Origin: Apteryx mantelli
Taxonomy: Eukaryota > Chordata > Aves > Apterygiformes > Apterygidae
Assembly (NCBI RefSeq): GCF_036417845.1
Contig: NC_089979.1
Span: 51,064,275-51,128,274, forward strand
Direction: 5' to 3'
DNA length: 64,000 bases
Shown here: positions 63,501 to 64,000 of the stretch, one piece after another
Numbering within the stretch: position 1 is the stretch's first letter
Layout of the letters: each line of letters starts with the position of its first letter
Made by a program: the position numbers and the translations under genes
Notes under the pieces: model-generated
Databases searched by the model: none
Told to the model about the DNA's origin: nothing
What the model saw: the letters and a program-made list of their open reading frames with translations, nothing else

Positions 63501-63507
63501 TAGAGAG
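42384..63507 (+). CDS. OSBPL1A: OSBPL1A (ORP1L), oxysterol-binding protein-related protein 1, long form; 5' eleven coding exons
   Basis: ORP1L is a late-endosome/lysosome protein that binds Rab7 through its ankyrin repeats. It senses cholesterol through a C-terminal ORD and contacts ER VAP proteins through an FFAT motif, so controlling endosome position and sterol transfer. Eleven plus-strand exons join in phase to 326 codons. The product starts [20 protein letters not shown]. Three ankyrin repeats follow, with [22 protein letters not shown] and [11 protein letters not shown], at about residues 47-78, 80-111 and 175-206. The first about 90 residues of the PH domain contain [20 protein letters not shown]. 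The FFAT motif and ORD are outside the window, so nothing can be said about the ligand pocket. The short form ORP1S starts from an internal promoter in mammals, also outside. A full-length CR1 lies antisense between exons 5 and 6. Identified by recall of the human sequence; near certain. Confidence 0.97.
42505..47592. other. OSBPL1A intron after coding exon 1
   Basis: About 5.1 kb. No exon or recognisable element; several short open frames with no product I can name. Confidence 0.7.
47593..47678 (+). CDS. OSBPL1A: OSBPL1A exon 2 (ankyrin repeat 1)
   Basis: Encodes [20 protein letters not shown] then AVVVEDLLK. Acceptor TATCTTCTAG, donor GTATCT. Confidence 0.96.
47679..49794. other. OSBPL1A intron after coding exon 2
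   Basis: Nothing recognised. The open frame that reads on from exon 2 is intron read-through. Confidence 0.7.
49795..49869 (+). CDS. OSBPL1A: OSBPL1A exon 3 (ankyrin repeats 1-2)
   Basis: Encodes [20 protein letters not shown] then FTGRK. Acceptor TGTTTAG, donor GTAATG; 25 codons in phase 0. Confidence 0.96.
49870..51065. other. OSBPL1A intron after coding exon 3
   Basis: Nothing recognised on either strand. Confidence 0.7.
51066..51177 (+). CDS. OSBPL1A: OSBPL1A exon 4 (ankyrin repeat 2)
   Basis: Encodes [20 protein letters not shown] then [17 protein letters not shown]. Acceptor TTTTCCAG, donor GTAACT. Confidence 0.96.
51178..52265. other. OSBPL1A intron after coding exon 4
   Basis: Nothing recognised on either strand. 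Confidence 0.7.
52266..52351 (+). CDS. OSBPL1A: OSBPL1A exon 5
   Basis: Encodes [20 protein letters not shown] then GETGKLTAL, a charged helix between ankyrin repeats 2 and 3. Acceptor TTTAAAAG, donor GTAAGA. Confidence 0.95.
52352..53662. other. OSBPL1A intron after coding exon 5, left of CR1 copy 2
   Basis: Ordinary AT-rich intron. Imperfect repeats of TAATGCA/TAATTGTA occur at about 53315-53360. Confidence 0.65.
53743..56670 (-). pseudogene. CR1 copy 2 ORF2, frameshifted
   Basis: Endonuclease and most of the reverse transcriptase ([28 protein letters not shown]) are in one frame down to about 54680. There copy 1 reads CTCTCTGAGCTC and copy 2 has lost two bases. The next frame carries [10 protein letters not shown] and FADDTKLGG down to about 54045, where a second 2-bp deletion (copy 1 CTCTCAGCC, copy 2 CTCTGTC) shifts it again. 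The final segment from about 54040 to 53743 is in the third frame. The ATG used in copy 1, 5 nt after the ORF1 stop, is changed here (ATG to ACA). Confidence 0.93.
56678..57739 (-). CDS. CR1 copy 2 ORF1 protein, intact
   Basis: 353 aa from the ATG of [11 protein letters not shown], the same length as copy 1. It keeps the CxxC..CxxC pair, the coiled coil ([20 protein letters not shown]) and the SGNH residues GDSLL, VGANDT and DGIHLT. The short upstream extension of the open frame (seven codons) differs from copy 1 and is 5' UTR. Substitutions against copy 1 include many that keep side-chain type. Confidence 0.9.
   Translation of the reverse strand: MVVTRRTTRSPVAVGVAVSEAATQTDPLTVDAALQVSGCRECLGPLREAWAGSQLSCRRCAAVDELCRQVRELREEVSRLRSIREAEQEIDRVFSETVQLQESQPPAAVELLEGSVPCEMVHHNTVEEGWKLVTARGRRKAPTPPEDLKLKNRFSALQDEEEMGMAAREVPGTTDPVPCRNARKKRRVIVVGDSLLQGMEASICRPDLMSREVCGLPGARMRDIIERLPRLVHLSDYYPLLLFQVGANDTKGKLETIKQDFRALGMVVKGLGAQVIFSSILPVRGMDERRRRRTFQVNDWLHRWCWQQGFGFCDHGTLFEDRQLLERDGIHLTKWGTRVFANRLASLVRRALN
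57828..58203 (-). promoter_or_regulatory. CR1 copy 2 5' promoter unit (376 bp)
   Basis: A single unit matching the outer monomer of copy 1. TATATAAG lies at 57860-57853, 343 bp from the 5' end, exactly as in copy 1 (20957 to 20614). Motif GAGCGCAG follows 33 bp later at 57827. Confidence 0.88.
58204..60016. other. OSBPL1A intron after coding exon 5, right of CR1 copy 2
   Basis: Ordinary AT-rich intron with no recognisable gene. A short frame at 59493-59798 on the minus strand has no support. Confidence 0.65.
60017..60161 (+). CDS. OSBPL1A: OSBPL1A exon 6 (ankyrin repeat 3)
   Basis: Encodes [20 protein letters not shown] then [20 protein letters not shown] and DPKIRNKN. Acceptor TTTTTTTTCAG, donor GTGAGT. 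Separated from exon 5 by a 7.7-kb intron holding CR1 copy 2. Confidence 0.96.
60162..60917. other. OSBPL1A intron after coding exon 6
   Basis: Nothing recognised. Confidence 0.7.
60918..60985 (+). CDS. OSBPL1A: OSBPL1A exon 7
   Basis: Encodes [20 protein letters not shown] then TGK. Donor GTAGGC. A second GTAAAA site lies 15 bp upstream (about 60971) and would drop five codons; the downstream site is favoured by phase. Confidence 0.92.
61073..61117 (+). CDS. OSBPL1A: OSBPL1A exon 8 (start of PH domain)
   Basis: Encodes [15 protein letters not shown], the first strand of the PH domain. Acceptor TCTATGCAG, donor GTATGT; 15 codons. Confidence 0.95.
61118..62143. other. OSBPL1A intron after coding exon 8
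   Basis: Nothing recognised. Confidence 0.7.
62144..62217 (+). CDS. OSBPL1A: OSBPL1A exon 9 (PH domain)
   Basis: Encodes [20 protein letters not shown] then WYRR and a split Gln codon. Acceptor CTCTTTTAG, donor GTAAGT. Confidence 0.96.
62299..62362 (+). CDS. OSBPL1A: OSBPL1A exon 10 (PH domain)
   Basis: Completes the Gln codon and encodes [20 protein letters not shown] then T. Acceptor CTTTCAAAG, donor GTAGGA. Confidence 0.94.
62363..63405. other. OSBPL1A intron after coding exon 10
   Basis: Nothing recognised. A short open frame at 62739-62921 has no support. Confidence 0.7.
63406..63507 (+). CDS. OSBPL1A: OSBPL1A exon 11 (PH domain, last in window)
   Basis: Encodes [20 protein letters not shown] then [14 protein letters not shown]. 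Acceptor CACTCTAG, donor GTAATA. The next exon, expected to begin with the last PH helix, is outside. Confidence 0.95.
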
Positions 63508-64000
63508 GTAATAGTGACTCTCTATTAAAGGCTTTAAGATGTAATAACTTCTATAATAAAAAATAATTTGCAAAGCTAACTATGGATGCCTAAGTAGTGG
63601 GTTCAGTATCTTGAACATCAGGATGGGGTGACATAACTGCATGTTTTGAATCTTTTAGCATGGCTATAGACTACATAGCATGTCATTCTCTTTAAAATTT
63701 GTGCCTTGTTTTCCAGCTTTGTTCCTATATTATGCCCCCTAGTCTAACTTCCTTTTTTTTTTAATTGCAACTTCCTTCTGTTGCATTTTCTTTCATAATT
63801 TGTTATCCCAAACAAAAAAGGTTTTAATGATATGTTCTACTTTTAGCCAAGCTCTAAGATGAGCTAATACATGATATTCAAAAAATAGTGGATCTGAAAC
63901 AAGAGAATGACCTCTCCCCCCCCCCCCCCCGGGCTTTTTTGTAGTGTAGTTATTACTGTGTACCTCTATAGGTGTAGTAACTAGAGATGATGCAGGGGTG
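63508..64000. other. OSBPL1A intron after coding exon 11 (cut by window end)
   Basis: Contains a run of 15 C (63916-63930), otherwise ordinary. Confidence 0.7.

Noticed and set aside
63916-63930. Run of 15 C
   Set aside because: Simple homopolymer in an intron; length may be uncertain in the assembly.

Overview
The window is vertebrate nuclear DNA, almost certainly from a bird. Two long LINEs of the CR1 type end in the avian octamer tail (ATTCTGTG)n. The genes are split by short-to-moderate introns with GT/AG borders. Two CpG islands mark a pair of divergent housekeeping-type promoters. No prokaryotic features are present, and almost every long open frame outside the transposons is chance or a shadow.

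Layout. From about 28.07 kb leftwards (minus strand) lies IMPACT (RWD domain plus UPF0029/Impact domain). Exons 1-10 of an expected 11 can be placed with consistent splice phase; the short last exon lies beyond base 1 or is not recognisable. From about 37.1 kb rightwards (plus strand) lies OSBPL1A, the long ORP1L form. It has a probable non-coding first exon in the CpG island, then eleven coding exons (42.38-63.5 kb) covering three ankyrin repeats and most of the PH domain. The FFAT motif and the lipid-binding ORD lie to the right of the window. The genes are head to head, separated by about 9 kb, as I recall for the human locus (18q11.2).

Mobile DNA dominates the unusual content. (1) A nearly complete Tigger (pogo/Tc1-mariner) DNA transposon, 10546-12961, is flanked by TA and sits in IMPACT intron 7. 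It looks strikingly like the mammalian Tigger1/TIGD1 family; its transposase frame is broken at several places. (2) A full-length CR1, 15993-20957 on the minus strand in IMPACT intron 5, has both ORFs open: 353 aa with an SGNH-esterase signature and 977 aa with endonuclease and reverse transcriptase. (3) A second full-length CR1, 53663-58203 on the minus strand in OSBPL1A intron 6, has intact ORF1 and ORF2 broken by two 2-bp deletions. (4) Two much older, decayed CR1 tails lie near 13.4-13.9 kb and 29.5-29.8 kb.

The most interesting structure is the 5' region of the young CR1s. It is built from a promoter monomer of about 376 bp with its own TATATAAG box. The two copies carry different numbers of monomers, and both begin exactly 33 bp after the place where a TATA box would lie in a missing upstream monomer. 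The sequence therefore suggests where CR1 transcription starts, and an array that shortens unless it is re-amplified.
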